DNA of 64,000 nt from Rhizobium sp. NFR07 (GTDB lineage Bacteria; Pseudomonadota; Alphaproteobacteria; Rhizobiales; Rhizobiaceae): assembly GCF_900111905.1 (NCBI RefSeq), contig NZ_FOKM01000005.1:62001-126000 (forward strand), written 5' to 3'. Below the pieces are notes generated by a model. It ran no database searches and was not told the origin of the DNA. It worked only from the letters and a program-made list of their open reading frames with translations. Positions 1 through 8,943 of the stretch are shown piece after piece; within the stretch, counting starts at the first letter, position 1, and the number at the start of each line of letters is the position of its first letter. A program made the translations under genes and the position numbers.

Positions 1-143
1 ATTTCGCACCGACGATCCAGACTGCGGCCAACATGCTGGCCGCGCTCGGTGGCGGCAGCGACGCGTCGATCGACATCACCATCCGGCGCGGCAAGGTTCT
101 GGCCGGCGGCCTGATCCCCATCGGCGAAATCCCGCCGATCTGA
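1..143 (+). CDS. C-terminal fragment of an unassigned protein, possibly DUF2125 family
   Basis: An open frame enters from the left edge (first full codon at base 3) and stops with TGA at 141-143, giving the last 46 residues of a protein. The tail has alternating beta-strand-like character (IDITIRRGKVLAGGLIPIGE). A DUF2125 protein commonly neighbours tyrC in rhizobia and has a similar beta-rich end, but that assignment is from memory and weak. The gene converges on tyrC and is followed by a perfect 9-bp hairpin. Confidence 0.5.
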   Translation, partial: FAPTIQTAANMLAALGGGSDASIDITIRRGKVLAGGLIPIGEIPPI

Positions 144-152
144 TGCATCAAT

Positions 153-176
153 CCGAAACCCTGCGACGGGTTTCGG
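153..176. terminator. Hairpin between convergent genes
   Basis: CCGAAACCC and GGGTTTCGG form a perfect 9-bp stem around the loop TGCGAC. It lies between the stop codons of the partial plus-strand gene and tyrC. Neither side has a proper T run, so it is a possible bidirectional terminator rather than a textbook intrinsic one. Confidence 0.45.
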
Positions 177-200
177 AACCATGATGTTGAAAGCAGAGAG

Positions 201-1130
201 CTACTTCTTGGCGTCCAGTGCATGGCGACCGAAGTCGGGTGCATCGACATCCTGGCCGGCCTGGACGATCGACCGACGGATGGCGCGGGTGCGGGTAAAG
301 AGTTCGAACAGCTTGTCGCCCTCGCCCCAGCGGATCGCGCGCTGCAGATAGGCGAGATCCTCGGAGAACCGCGCCAGCATCTCGAGGATCGCATCCTTGT
401 TGTGCAGACAGATGTCGCGCCACATGGTCGGGTCGGAAGCAGCCAGACGCGTGAAATCGCGGAAACCCGAAGCCGAATACTTGATGACTTCCGCATCCGT
501 CACCGTCTCCAGATCATCGGCCGTGCCGACGATGTTGTAGGCGATGATATGCGGAAGGTGGGAGACGATCGCCAGAACCTTGTCGTGATGCTCCGGGTCC
601 ATGTCGTCGACACGTGAGCCGAGCGCCATCCAGAAGGCCTTCAGCCTGCCTAGCGCCTCGGGATCAGTATTCGGCAGCGGCGTGAAGATGCACCAGCGGT
701 CACGGAACAGGCCGGCAAAGCCGGCATCCGGTCCCGACTTCTCCGTACCCGCCAGCGGGTGACCGGGGATGAAATGGACGTTGTCCGGCATGTGCGGCGC
801 CATCTGGGCGATGACGGAAGCCTTAGTCGAGCCGACGTCGGTGACGATCGCGCCCGGCTTGAGGCTGCCCGCAATCTGCTTGGCAACGGCTTCAGATGCG
901 CCGACAGGGACCGAAACGATGACGAGATCCGCGTCCTTCACGGCATCCGCTGCGGACACAGTGTATTCCGTGCCGAGTTCAAGTTCCTCGGCGCGCGCCA
1001 GCGTTTCCTCGCTGCGCGTCGACACCACGACCTGGTTGGCAAGCCCGAGTTCCTTGACGTCCCGGGCAATCGACGAGCCGATCAGACCGATGCCGATCAG
1101 CGCGATCCGCTCGAAATGCGGCTCCGTCAT
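201..1130 (-). CDS. tyrC: Prephenate/arogenate dehydrogenase
   Basis: The protein (309 aa) catalyses NAD(P)-dependent oxidative decarboxylation of arogenate or prephenate in tyrosine synthesis in the cytosol. The N-terminus has a Rossmann dinucleotide motif GIGLIG at residues 13-18. Further in are the family motif GHPLAGTEKSG and the segment SHLPHIIAY typical of TyrA-type dehydrogenases. There is no fused chorismate mutase or ACT domain. It directly follows hisC, whose stop overlaps its ATG by one base (TGATG), so the two are translationally coupled. Substrate preference (arogenate or prephenate) cannot be read from the sequence. Confidence 0.93.
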   Translation of the reverse strand: MTEPHFERIALIGIGLIGSSIARDVKELGLANQVVVSTRSEETLARAEELELGTEYTVSAADAVKDADLVIVSVPVGASEAVAKQIAGSLKPGAIVTDVGSTKASVIAQMAPHMPDNVHFIPGHPLAGTEKSGPDAGFAGLFRDRWCIFTPLPNTDPEALGRLKAFWMALGSRVDDMDPEHHDKVLAIVSHLPHIIAYNIVGTADDLETVTDAEVIKYSASGFRDFTRLAASDPTMWRDICLHNKDAILEMLARFSEDLAYLQRAIRWGEGDKLFELFTRTRAIRRSIVQAGQDVDAPDFGRHALDAKK

Positions 1131-2236
1131 CAGTTACGTCCCATAAACTCGCCGAGCGTTTCGATCACGCCGCGATTAGCCTCTTCGGAGCCGACGGTCA
1201 TACGCAGCGCATTGGGCAGGCCATAGCCCTTTACCGCACGCAGGATATAGCCACGGCTAGTCAGGAAGGCGTCGGCATCCGACGCGCGCTTGCCGTCTAT
1301 CTCCGGGAAGTGGATCAGCACAAAATTGGTGACCGACGGCGTGACCTTGAGACCGATCGCCTCGAAGGCATGGACCAGCTTGTCCATCCACAGCACATTG
1401 TGCTCGATGGCTTCACCGACAAACTCCTGGTCTCGGATCGCGGCAGATCCGGCGGCAATCGCCGGCGCGTTCATGTTGAACGGGCCACGAATGCGGTTCA
1501 ATGCATCGAGAATGTTGGCCGGGCCATACATCCAGCCGATGCGAAGCGCCGCCAGACCGTAGACCTTCGAGAAGGTGCGGCACATCACGACATTCTTGTT
1601 CGACGACACGAGTTCGATACCGGCCTCATAGTCGCTCTTGCGGACATATTCAGCATAGGCCGCATCGAGCACGAGGATGACATTCTTCGGCAGGCCGGCA
1701 TGCAGGCGACGGATATCGGCGACCGGGACATAGGTGCCGGTCGGATTGCCGGGATTGGCGATGAAGACGAGCTTCGTCTTCTCGGTGACTGCGGCCAGGA
1801 TCGCGTCGACATCGACGGTATAATCCTTCTCCGGCACTTCGATCGCCTTGGCGCCGGCGCCCATGATCTGGATCTTGTAGACCAGGAACCCGTGCTGGGT
1901 GATGATCGCCTCGTCGCCGGCACCCAGATAGACATGGCAGATCAGGCCGAGCAGCTCATCCGAGCCGTTGCCGCACATGATGTTGGCGGCGTTGAGACCA
2001 TGCACGCCGGCAATCGCCTCACGCAACGCCAGCGCCTGGCCGTCCGGATAGAGTTCGAGATGGCCGGCCGACTGGCGGAAAGCTTCGATCGCCTTGGGGC
2101 TGGCACCGAGCGGCGTTTCATTGGAGGAAAGCTTGAACACCCGAGCAACGCCCGGAGCATGTTCCTTGCCGGGCACATAGGCGGCGATGTCCAGAATGCC
2201 TGGACGCGGAACGGGCTCATTCGCAACGATGCTCAT
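1130..2236 (-). CDS. hisC: Histidinol-phosphate aminotransferase-like PLP enzyme
   Basis: This 368-aa fold-type I aminotransferase carries the PLP lysine in [15 protein letters not shown], the substrate loop NPGNPTGTY and the cofactor phosphate motif GNGSDELL, all HisC hallmarks. It would convert imidazole acetol-phosphate to histidinol-phosphate. HisC paralogues next to tyrC often also act on aromatic keto acids such as prephenate, which fits the one-base overlap with tyrC. It is therefore likely that this copy serves phenylalanine and tyrosine synthesis as much as histidine synthesis; this is inference from context. Confidence 0.9.
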   Translation of the reverse strand: MSIVANEPVPRPGILDIAAYVPGKEHAPGVARVFKLSSNETPLGASPKAIEAFRQSAGHLELYPDGQALALREAIAGVHGLNAANIMCGNGSDELLGLICHVYLGAGDEAIITQHGFLVYKIQIMGAGAKAIEVPEKDYTVDVDAILAAVTEKTKLVFIANPGNPTGTYVPVADIRRLHAGLPKNVILVLDAAYAEYVRKSDYEAGIELVSSNKNVVMCRTFSKVYGLAALRIGWMYGPANILDALNRIRGPFNMNAPAIAAGSAAIRDQEFVGEAIEHNVLWMDKLVHAFEAIGLKVTPSVTNFVLIHFPEIDGKRASDADAFLTSRGYILRAVKGYGLPNALRMTVGSEEANRGVIETLGEFMGRN

Positions 2237-2400
2237 CGGATCTACCTTCTCGGAAATGCCTGCAACGACAGGGAATGCGAAGGCATTAAATCTGAAACAG
2301 GGCTTTGTCGAGAGCGAGTATCCGCGGCTCTTTGAATACGGGTGTCGGAACGATCCCTGCCGGCACGTCTTTCAAACGAACAGTGTGCAAGGAGGACATC

Positions 2401-2829
2401 ATGAGCACGGGAGATCACGACGACATCAGGGCTCTGCTGGACGATTGGACGCAGGCTTTGCGACGGAAGGATGCGGCAGGCATCATGGCCTGCGAATCCG
2501 CCACGATCCGGCAATTCACGCTCGCCCCTCCGCTTCAGCAGAGTGGTGGAGATGGGGCGGAGCTTCAGTCCTGGTTCGACACTTGGGAAGGACCGCTGGA
2601 ATTCGAGAGCCGCGACACGGATCTGCGCCTTGGCGGTGATATCGCCTGGTGCTCGGCATTCGCCTGGCTTGGCGGCAACAAGATTGGTCAGGGCAAGGTC
2701 GGCTTCTGGTATCGCCTGACGCTCGCCTTTGCCCGGGAGGACGGCCGCTGGCGGATCGTCCACACCCATGAATCCGTGCCCTTCGCTATGGAGGGAGAGC
2801 CGCTCGGCCTTTTCGATCTGAAACCCTAG
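2401..2829 (+). CDS. SnoaL-like / NTF2-fold protein
   Basis: This 142-aa protein has the SnoaL (ketosteroid-isomerase-like) pattern: N-terminal helices (DIRALLDDWTQALRRKDAAG), a central hydrophobic cone, and the closing strand GRWRIVHTHESVPF. The ATG at 2401 is preceded by a strong ribosome site (CAAGGAGGACATC), so upstream in-frame starts are not used. Members of this fold have varied or unknown roles and no catalytic assignment is justified. Its stop overlaps the stop of the convergent methyltransferase gene by three bases. Confidence 0.8.
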   Translation: MSTGDHDDIRALLDDWTQALRRKDAAGIMACESATIRQFTLAPPLQQSGGDGAELQSWFDTWEGPLEFESRDTDLRLGGDIAWCSAFAWLGGNKIGQGKVGFWYRLTLAFAREDGRWRIVHTHESVPFAMEGEPLGLFDLKP

Positions 2830-3569
2830 CTGCGATCCCGGGTCGTGCGCACGCCCTGCGGTGTCAGCACCGGCACGAACACCCGGCGCGACGAGCGTGC
2901 GGCAACCGGAAGCCCCTGATAGAGCCGCTTCTGCGCTTCGAGCACGAGGACGCCCGAAAACACCGGCCAGAAGCGGCGCCCCATGCGCTCGAAGATATGC
3001 CGCAGTTTCAGCACGGTCTTGATCTTTGACGGTGGGAAGAACAGCGCCTCGGCCGTGGCGCCAGGCGTGAAATTCGCCTCGCGCAGCAGCGTCGTCAGCT
3101 GGCTGCGGGAATAGGGCCGGCCCGAACCGAAAGGCGTGTGCTCCATGCGCGCCCAGACGCCGCGCCGATTGGGAACGACGATGACGAGCCGTCCGCCCGG
3201 CGCCAGCACACGCCAGGCCTCTTTCAGGCTCTCGCGCGGATTTTCGGCAAATTCCAGCGAATGCACCATAAGCACGCGATCAATGGAACTGTCCGGCAGC
3301 GGCAGCTCCTCATCGAACACCAGCGCGGTGGAGGACAGCTCGCCCACCGGCCAGTTCACCGCCCCCTGCCCGGCGGGCATGAAGGCGAAGGTACGCTCCG
3401 TATCGGCCCGGAACCGGTCGAGATAAGGCACCGCATATCCGAGCCCCACCAGCCGTTCCTCGGGTAGACGCGCCCAGAGCGAGGCGAGCGCCATGGCGAT
3501 CGAATGCTCGGCAAGCCGGCCGAGCGACGAATGATAAAATTGGCGAAGATCAACGATATCGACGGACAA
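2826..3569 (-). CDS. Class I SAM-dependent methyltransferase (Methyltransf_11 type)
   Basis: The protein (about 247 aa) has the late Rossmann part of a Methyltransf_11 domain: DRVLMVHSLEFAENP, then the post-motif loop RVLAPGGRLVIVVPNRRG. Motif I is poorly conserved. I place the start at a TTG (3569) before SVDIVDLRQFYHS, because rhizobial homologues begin at this point; no strong ribosome site supports it, and the frame is open further upstream. It diverges from gloB, a common rhizobial neighbour pair. The substrate is unknown. Confidence 0.78.
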   Translation of the reverse strand: MSVDIVDLRQFYHSSLGRLAEHSIAMALASLWARLPEERLVGLGYAVPYLDRFRADTERTFAFMPAGQGAVNWPVGELSSTALVFDEELPLPDSSIDRVLMVHSLEFAENPRESLKEAWRVLAPGGRLVIVVPNRRGVWARMEHTPFGSGRPYSRSQLTTLLREANFTPGATAEALFFPPSKIKTVLKLRHIFERMGRRFWPVFSGVLVLEAQKRLYQGLPVAARSSRRVFVPVLTPQGVRTTRDRS

Positions 3570-3658
3570 GATAAAAATGCTCGTGTTCGGTGGTTGGTTT
3601 CGAAGGTGCCTCTCTCTACATTGTTCCACGATAAGCGTTGAGCAATAGGTGCATTCTG

Positions 3659-4429
3659 ATGAGGCCTTTGGAAATCGAAGTTTTTTCCTGCCGGAGCGAC
3701 AATTTCGGCGTCCTTGTGCATGATCCGGAAAGCGGACTGACGGTATCGATCGATGCCCCGGAGGAAAAGCCGATTGTCGAAGCCGCCGAGCGCCGCGGCT
3801 GGAAGATCACCCATATCTTCACCACCCATCATCACACCGACCACGTGGAAGCGAACCTCGCGTTGAAGGAGCGTTACGGGCTGGAGATCATCGGGCCGGT
3901 CAACGAGGCGGTCGCCATTCCGGGCCTAGACAAGACCATGACGGATGGCGACGAGTTCCATTTCGGCGACCATCTGGTTCGCGTCATAGAAACGCCCGGA
4001 CATACGGCTGGCCACATCTGTTTCCATTTCCCGGACGACAAGATCCTGTTTGCCGCCGATACGCTGTTTGCGCTCGGATGCGGACGCCTGTTCGAACGTC
4101 CGGCGGCTGACATGTGGCACTCGCTGCAGAAACTCGCCGTGCTTCCCGACGAGACGGCCATCTATTTCGGCCATGAATACACGCTGTCCAATGCTAGATT
4201 TGCCCTGACGATCGACCCCGACAATGAGCGCCTGAAGGCGCGCGCTGCCCAGGTCGAAGAGATGCGTGCCGAGGGCAAGTTCACCATTCCGACGATGATG
4301 GGGCTGGAAAAGGAAACGAACCCCTTCCTGCGGGCAAACGACCCCGCAATCCGCCGCAATCTCATCATGGAAGGCAAGACCAACGAAGAGGTCTTTGCCG
4401 AGATCCGCAAGCGCAAGGACAATTTCTAA
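3659..4429 (+). CDS. gloB: Hydroxyacylglutathione hydrolase (glyoxalase II)
   Basis: The 256-aa metallo-beta-lactamase-fold enzyme hydrolyses S-D-lactoylglutathione to D-lactate and glutathione, the second step of methylglyoxal detoxification. The dinuclear metal site motif HHHTDH is at residues 57-62, followed by [24 protein letters not shown] and GHEYT. The C-terminal glyoxalase II helix motif [13 protein letters not shown] is present. I chose the ATG at 3659 ([17 protein letters not shown]), which matches family starts, over the TTG at 3638. Confidence 0.95.
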   Translation: MRPLEIEVFSCRSDNFGVLVHDPESGLTVSIDAPEEKPIVEAAERRGWKITHIFTTHHHTDHVEANLALKERYGLEIIGPVNEAVAIPGLDKTMTDGDEFHFGDHLVRVIETPGHTAGHICFHFPDDKILFAADTLFALGCGRLFERPAADMWHSLQKLAVLPDETAIYFGHEYTLSNARFALTIDPDNERLKARAAQVEEMRAEGKFTIPTMMGLEKETNPFLRANDPAIRRNLIMEGKTNEEVFAEIRKRKDNF

Positions 4430-4444
4430 CCGAGGACGTCAGAT

Positions 4445-4870
4445 ATGGCTCGGCAAACCGCGGAAGACATCATCACCACGCTCGGCATGCAGCGCCACCC
4501 GGAAGGCGGCTGGTTCGTCGAGACGTTTCGTGATGGCAACGGCACAGGCCGCAGCGCCTCGACGGCTATATACTACCTGCTGCAGGCGGGCGAGCGCTCC
4601 CATTGGCACCGCGTCCGCGATGCAGCCGAGGTCTGGCACTTTTATGCGGGCGACCCGCTGCTGCTGCGGATATCGGATGGCAAGACTGTCAAGGACATCC
4701 GCCTCGGAACAGATCTGGCTGCGGGCGAGCGCCCCCAGGGTATCGTTCCCGCAGATGCGTGGCAGGCCGCCGAACCGCTCGGAGCCTTCACGCTCGTCGG
4801 CTGCACGGTAGCGCCGGGCTTCGAATTTTCAGGCTTTGAAATGGCAGAGCCCGGCTGGGAGCCGGGCTAG
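4445..4870 (+). CDS. Cupin family protein (DUF985)
   Basis: The 141-aa protein matches the DUF985 cupin family: opening MQRHPEGGWFVETFRDG, then IYYLLQAGERSHWHRV and EVWHFYAGDPL, which form the small beta-barrel core. The gene starts 16 bp after gloB and may be cotranscribed with it. A GC-rich inverted repeat (AGCCCGGCT/AGCCGGGCT, 4848-4868) overlaps its stop codon and could slow or end transcription, though it has no T run. The function of this family is undefined. Confidence 0.85.
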   Translation: MARQTAEDIITTLGMQRHPEGGWFVETFRDGNGTGRSASTAIYYLLQAGERSHWHRVRDAAEVWHFYAGDPLLLRISDGKTVKDIRLGTDLAAGERPQGIVPADAWQAAEPLGAFTLVGCTVAPGFEFSGFEMAEPGWEPG

Positions 4871-4926
4871 ATCTTCAGAAAAGATACGGCCTGATCACGC
4901 GAGAGCTATGGTAGCCGACATCTCTG

Positions 4927-5814
4927 CTATTCCGCCGGCGCTGCCGCGACCTTTTTCGGCCTGATCATCTCCTTCGCCGCCAGCACCGCGCCGCCGGTGA
5001 TCAGCACGCAGGCGAGCAGGATACGCCAGCTAGGTTCCGCAAAGCCGCTCAGGAGCAGGATGACCGTCGAGAGCAGCGGGGCGGCGTAGCTGGCCGCGCC
5101 GATGACCTGGATGTCGCCATTCTTGACGCCGTAGTCCCAGGCATAGAAGGCGGCGCCGACCGGCAGCAGGCCAAGCCCGATGATGGCCAGCCATTCGCCG
5201 CCATCGGCTGGCCAGACGGTCGTTTCGAGCGCCAGATGGCAGGCGAGCGACAGCAGCGAGGTCGCAAGGCAGAATCCCGTCACCACATCCGTCGAGACCC
5301 GATCGAAACTGCGCGTCATGAGCGAATAGCCCGACCACGTGAAGGCGCAGAGCAGAGCTGCGCCATAGCCAAGAAGGTAGGACTGGTCGAAGGACACGCC
5401 GTTGCGCGACACGATCGCGACAGTGCCGCAGAGCCCGGCCAGCGCGCCGACGACATGATACCAGCGCAGCCTCTCGCCCGGCAGAAGCGCCGACCCGACG
5501 ACGATGAGCAGTGGCCAGAGATAGGCGATCAGTCCCGCTTCGACGGCGGGCGCGTTTCTGAGCGCGGTGAAATACAGGAAATGATAGCCGAACAGGCCGG
5601 CAATGCCGATGATCCAGACCTTGGCCGGCTGCTTCAGCAGCCTGATGCGCTCAGGCTTCAGCGCGAGAAGCACCAGCCCCGGCAGGCTGCCGATCGTGAA
5701 AGTCATCGCATTCATCTGGAAAGGCGGAACGCTGCCGGATGCAGCCGTCATGAGAGCCAGCAACGACCACATCAGAATTGCGGTGAAGCCGATCAGAGTA
5801 CCCCGTAATTTCAA
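4927..5814 (-). CDS. EamA-family inner membrane transporter (DMT superfamily, YddG-like)
   Basis: The protein (295 aa) is almost entirely hydrophobic and has about ten predicted transmembrane helices arranged as two EamA repeats, as in drug/metabolite exporters. It resembles the YddG aromatic amino acid exporter group in length and in the motif FTALRNAPAVEAGLIAYLWPLLIV. I place the start at a TTG (5814, LKLRGTLIGFTAILMWS) because AAGGGG lies about 10 bases upstream, while the longer open frame upstream encodes a non-hydrophobic, Arg-rich stretch unlike this family. Substrate is inferred only loosely. Confidence 0.82.
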   Translation of the reverse strand: MKLRGTLIGFTAILMWSLLALMTAASGSVPPFQMNAMTFTIGSLPGLVLLALKPERIRLLKQPAKVWIIGIAGLFGYHFLYFTALRNAPAVEAGLIAYLWPLLIVVGSALLPGERLRWYHVVGALAGLCGTVAIVSRNGVSFDQSYLLGYGAALLCAFTWSGYSLMTRSFDRVSTDVVTGFCLATSLLSLACHLALETTVWPADGGEWLAIIGLGLLPVGAAFYAWDYGVKNGDIQVIGAASYAAPLLSTVILLLSGFAEPSWRILLACVLITGGAVLAAKEMIRPKKVAAAPAE

Positions 5815-5852
5815 AGCCCAGATCCCCTTATTCTTGGCCCTGGGCTGCCGCC

Positions 5853-6626
5853 TCACCCGCCGTAACGCACGGCCGTGATGTAGAGCGGGCCCATCCTCGT
5901 CGGGATATGGGCGTATATAGGGGCATATACAGTGCCGCGGTCGGCCTTGGCAAACCACACTTCCATCGGTGTCTTCTTCAGATACTCGATATCGCTGCGG
6001 CCCTTCTTGAAGCCCGATTTCGGCACGTAGCGCACGGTGCAGACAATCACTTCACCCTTGAAGCCCTTCGTCTCATAGGGCTTAGTCCCCTCATTCTTCA
6101 GCAGGAGATCCATCCGCGACTCGCCGTCATAGACCGGCACCCGGCCCGCGCAGACTTTCGCGCCCTCGGGGAAGATCAAGCCGCTCAGTGGATCAAGGAC
6201 GGAACGCAGGTCCTTCGGCGTCACCGGCACCCAGTTTTCCGGGCTTCGGCGCGGTGCCGGCTTGATCGTCGTGTCGGTCACATTGCCATTGCGGTAGGTG
6301 ACGTCATAGATGCGTGTCCGATCGCCGAGCCTGTAGACCAGATTATAGCGATCCGCCTGAAGGCGATCCCCGGTTATCCGCCCGGCAACATTGGTTTCCG
6401 CCGAGACGCGCTTGATGATGTTAACGATGCCGCCTGACTTGAAGATGCCGTTGATCTTATAGCCGTTCCCATCGAATTCGCTGGAAAAGCTTGCGCTGCC
6501 GATCGGCAGGATACCCAGGGTTATGTTGTATTCGCTGACGCTTTTCACCTCTTTGGCCGACGAGGCTCCGGCGCTTGCACCATATGCCAAAAGAATTCCC
6601 ACAAGCAGCCGGCTGAGACGAAACAT
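5853..6626 (-). CDS. DUF3108 domain protein, exported
   Basis: The 257-aa protein begins with a signal peptide (MFRLSRLLVGILLAYGASAGASS) and continues as a beta-rich domain with the DUF3108 pattern: YNITLGILPIGSASF near the start and a central PLSGLIFPEG segment. Such proteins are periplasmic or envelope-associated and of unknown function; the fold resembles lipid-binding YceI/LolA-type barrels. It lies upstream of, and divergent from, rpmB. Confidence 0.82.
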   Translation of the reverse strand: MFRLSRLLVGILLAYGASAGASSAKEVKSVSEYNITLGILPIGSASFSSEFDGNGYKINGIFKSGGIVNIIKRVSAETNVAGRITGDRLQADRYNLVYRLGDRTRIYDVTYRNGNVTDTTIKPAPRRSPENWVPVTPKDLRSVLDPLSGLIFPEGAKVCAGRVPVYDGESRMDLLLKNEGTKPYETKGFKGEVIVCTVRYVPKSGFKKGRSDIEYLKKTPMEVWFAKADRGTVYAPIYAHIPTRMGPLYITAVRYGG

Positions 6627-6747
6627 GATTTGTCCGCAATGGTTTGAGGCTTCGGATTTGGTGATATAAGATGTGCATCATGGCAAGAAAATAGCGGTGA
6701 CGACTAACGCTTGCCGTGCAAACCCATCCGAAAGCCGAGGTTTTGGC

Positions 6748-6776
6748 TTGACGGGCCGGGTCTCACTGACTATAGA
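6748..6776 (+). promoter_or_regulatory. Predicted sigma-70 promoter of rpmB
   Basis: TTGACG (6748-6753) and TATAGA (6771-6776) are separated by exactly 17 bases, a near-consensus housekeeping promoter. It would start transcription around 6783, about 85 bases before the rpmB ATG. Confidence 0.7.
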
Positions 6777-6868
6777 ACCGCAACTTTCCAATCAGGACCA
6801 GTTGGATCGGCGCGCCGGACATTGTCCGGATGACCATCCGATTGCAGAAGAAAACAAAGGTGAATGCC

Positions 6869-7165
6869 ATGTCTCGTGTATGCGAACTGACCGGCAAGGG
6901 CGTAATGACCGGCAATAACGTCAGCCATGCCAACAACAAGACCCGTCGTCGGTTCCTGCCGAACCTGTGCCAGGTCACGCTGATCTCCGACGCTCTCGGC
7001 CAGCGCTTCCGTCTGCGCGTTTCCGCGCACGCTCTCCGCTCGGTCGAACACCGTGGCGGCCTCGACGCCTTCCTCCTGAAGTCCGACGAGAACGACCTGT
7101 CGATGCGCGCCCGTCTGCTGCGTCGCCAGATCGCCAAGAAGACTGCAGAAGCCGTAGCCGCTTAA
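6869..7165 (+). CDS. rpmB: 50S ribosomal protein L28
   Basis: The 98-aa basic protein begins [20 protein letters not shown], diagnostic of bacterial L28, and has the typical rhizobial Arg-rich core and Ala-rich tail. It is a structural component of the large ribosomal subunit. The ATG at 6869 follows AAAGGTGA at good spacing, so the upstream in-frame start at 6830 is rejected. A near-consensus promoter lies upstream and an intrinsic terminator follows, so it is probably a single-gene unit. Confidence 0.97.
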   Translation: MSRVCELTGKGVMTGNNVSHANNKTRRRFLPNLCQVTLISDALGQRFRLRVSAHALRSVEHRGGLDAFLLKSDENDLSMRARLLRRQIAKKTAEAVAA

Positions 7166-7198
7166 TAGCGCTTCGCTTCGACTTCACCGGCTTTGGAG

Positions 7199-7236
7199 AA
7201 GGCTTGACCGGTTAATTCCGGACAAGCCTTTTCTCT
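7199..7236 (+). terminator. Intrinsic terminator after rpmB
   Basis: AAGGCTTG and CAAGCCTT pair around an inner CCGG-TTAATT-CCGG hairpin, giving a long stem followed by TTCTCTT. It ends the rpmB transcript immediately before the putative riboswitch of the next gene. Confidence 0.75.
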
Positions 7237-7279
7237 TGGGCTTTCCGCAACTGGTGGCATACCCCAGGATAAAAAAATG
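7235..7279 (+). promoter_or_regulatory. Candidate preQ1-I riboswitch overlapping the ribosome site of the queuosine-precursor transporter gene
   Basis: CTTGGG (7235-7240) can pair with CCCAGG (7263-7268), and the closing stem is followed directly by ATAAAAAAA running into the start codon at 7277. A stem closing on a C-rich strand, then a short A-rich tail, is the class preQ1-I pattern (in Bacillus queC the tail reads AUAAAAAACUAA). The loop contains an extra small hairpin (CCGC/GTGG). The AGGA ribosome site lies inside the closing stem, so ligand binding would block translation. The downstream gene family (COG1738) is a known preQ1 riboswitch target. Recognition is by eye only. Confidence 0.5.
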
Positions 7280-7918
7280 CACGTAGCACGCTATACCTTT
7301 CTCTATTCGCTTGCGATGGCAGCGATCGTCGTCGCCTCCAACGTCCTCGTTCAGTTTCACCTGACGGGCACGCTTTGGGGCATCGCGCTTGGTGATATCC
7401 TCACCTGGGGCGCTTTTACTTATCCCGTCGCCTTCCTCGTCACCGACCTTGCCAACCGTCAGTTCGGCCCGGCCATTGCCCGCCGCATCGTGTTCGTCGG
7501 TTTCGTCGTCGGCGTCGCACTGTCCTTCTGGCTGTCGGACCCGCGTATCGCGATCGCCTCCGGCACCGCTTTCCTGATCGGCCAGCTTCTCGACATCTCG
7601 GTCTTCAATGAACTGCGCCGCAAGACGTGGTGGAAGGCGCCGCTGGCTGCCTCGATGATCGGCACGGTGATCGACACGATCCTGTTCTTCTCCATCGCCT
7701 TCGCGCCGTTCTTCGCCTTCATCGGCCCGAACCTCGACTTCGCGATCGCCCCTGCTCCCGTTCTCGGCGTCTTTGCCACAGAAGCACCGCGCTGGATTTC
7801 CTGGGCGCTTGGCGATCTCGTGGTGAAGGTCGTGGTCGGCGTCGTGTTGCTTCTGCCCTACGGCGCGCTGATGAACGTGCTGAAGCCCATGCCTCAGCTG
7901 GCACCCAAGACCGCCTGA
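7277..7918 (+). CDS. yhhQ: Queuosine precursor transporter, VUT family (YhhQ-like)
   Basis: The 213-aa integral membrane protein has about six hydrophobic segments and the family motifs LGDILTWGAFTYPVAFLVTDL near the N-terminus and SMIGTVIDTILFFSIAF in the middle, typical of COG1738. E. coli YhhQ imports the queuosine precursors preQ0 and preQ1. The AGGA site and ATG are embedded in a candidate preQ1 riboswitch, which would give feedback control of uptake. A strong intrinsic terminator follows. Confidence 0.88.
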   Translation: MHVARYTFLYSLAMAAIVVASNVLVQFHLTGTLWGIALGDILTWGAFTYPVAFLVTDLANRQFGPAIARRIVFVGFVVGVALSFWLSDPRIAIASGTAFLIGQLLDISVFNELRRKTWWKAPLAASMIGTVIDTILFFSIAFAPFFAFIGPNLDFAIAPAPVLGVFATEAPRWISWALGDLVVKVVVGVVLLLPYGALMNVLKPMPQLAPKTA

Positions 7919-7927
7919 CAAAACGAA

Positions 7928-7950
7928 GGGAGCCAGTGGCTCCCTTTTTT
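7928..7950 (+). terminator. Intrinsic terminator after the YhhQ-like gene
   Basis: GGGAGCC (7928-7934), loop AGT, GGCTCCC (7938-7944), then six T residues: a textbook rho-independent terminator. The T run abuts the stop codon of the convergent phytase-like gene. Confidence 0.9.
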
Positions 7951-8938
7951 ATTGGTTCAGTACGAATTCCAGCATCACGTTCCGCTGGAGAATGCTGCCA
8001 TTGTCGTCAGAGACGAGGATGACATGCGGCTTACCATCCGCGCCCTGGATGACGTCGATGCCTTCCATATTGTCGATGGCATAGCCCATGTCGGCTTCGA
8101 CCAGCACCTCGCCGTCGACTGCGGCACCCGGACGGATATCCTCACCCCTGATCAGCCGGATACGCATACCGAGACCGCCAAGGAAGCTGAAACTCCGCTC
8201 CAGCAGGAGCAGATCCCCATTTGGCAGGAACGCCCCGTCGGTCGCATCATAGGGCTCATGGCGCACGAGCTTGAATTGCCCCTTGAGCGGTCCGTCGACG
8301 ATCGCGGCAAAGAGATTGCCGCTTTCGTCGAGGCTGTGCTCAGTGATCGCGATGAGTCCGCCGCGAAGCGGGCTGGAGGCCGGCGATGCGACAAGCGTCT
8401 CCATCCCGCCATTGCGGCGAAGCTCGCTACGCGGGATCAGAAAATCAACGCTGCGTAGCGGCGATGCGCTTTCGAACCCGGGATCGGTATAGGCATCGAC
8501 GCGATGCTGCTGCTCGAAACTTACAAGGGCCTCCCCACGACGCAACGCCAGGCCTTCGGCGTCCGAGGCTGCCTTGGAGCCTGTGCGCCCATCGCGCAAC
8601 AGGATGGGGCTGACCGTGAGATTAGTAAGGCCCGTCAGTTTTCCGTCCGCATCACGCTCTATCTTCCCGGTCAGCCATTCGCCGGTATCGAGCACTGAAA
8701 CGAAACTCGCACCATCCGGCCGGAAGCGGATACTGGAAAGAGACTGGACGCGACCGTTGCTCGAACGGAAGTCGATGCCTCCGAGGAATTCCAGCGGCCC
8801 GAACACCTTCTGGTCGGACCCCGTCTTGAAGCGCGTGATCGGCGTTGCGGTAACCGAGACTGCATCCTGCGCAGCGAGGCTGGCCGGCAATAGCGCGAAT
8901 GCAATGCCGGCCAATAGAAGACGTTTCAGCCTCAACAA
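7949..8938 (-). CDS. Exported esterase-like protein of the phytase-like family
   Basis: The 329-aa protein has a clear signal peptide (MLRLKRLLLAGIAFALLPASLAAQ) and a beta-propeller-type body with the phytase-like family pattern: FLGGIDFRSSNGRVQSLSSIRF at the start, then SDAEGLAL, and NMEGIDVI near the end. These proteins are periplasmic and annotated as esterase-like activity of phytase; true substrate unknown. The stop lies just downstream of cobT's stop side, five bases from the cobT end, and both are read from the same strand, so it may be distal to cobST. Confidence 0.82.
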   Translation of the reverse strand: MLRLKRLLLAGIAFALLPASLAAQDAVSVTATPITRFKTGSDQKVFGPLEFLGGIDFRSSNGRVQSLSSIRFRPDGASFVSVLDTGEWLTGKIERDADGKLTGLTNLTVSPILLRDGRTGSKAASDAEGLALRRGEALVSFEQQHRVDAYTDPGFESASPLRSVDFLIPRSELRRNGGMETLVASPASSPLRGGLIAITEHSLDESGNLFAAIVDGPLKGQFKLVRHEPYDATDGAFLPNGDLLLLERSFSFLGGLGMRIRLIRGEDIRPGAAVDGEVLVEADMGYAIDNMEGIDVIQGADGKPHVILVSDDNGSILQRNVMLEFVLNQ

Positions 8939-8943
8939 GCGCC

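Noticed and set aside
3540..3553. TTGGCGAAGATCAA, a partial FNR-like match.
   Set aside because: One half-site departs from consensus and it lies inside the methyltransferase coding sequence.
4848..4868. GC-rich hairpin overlapping the cupin stop codon.
   Set aside because: It has no T run and is inside coding sequence, so it is not listed as a terminator.
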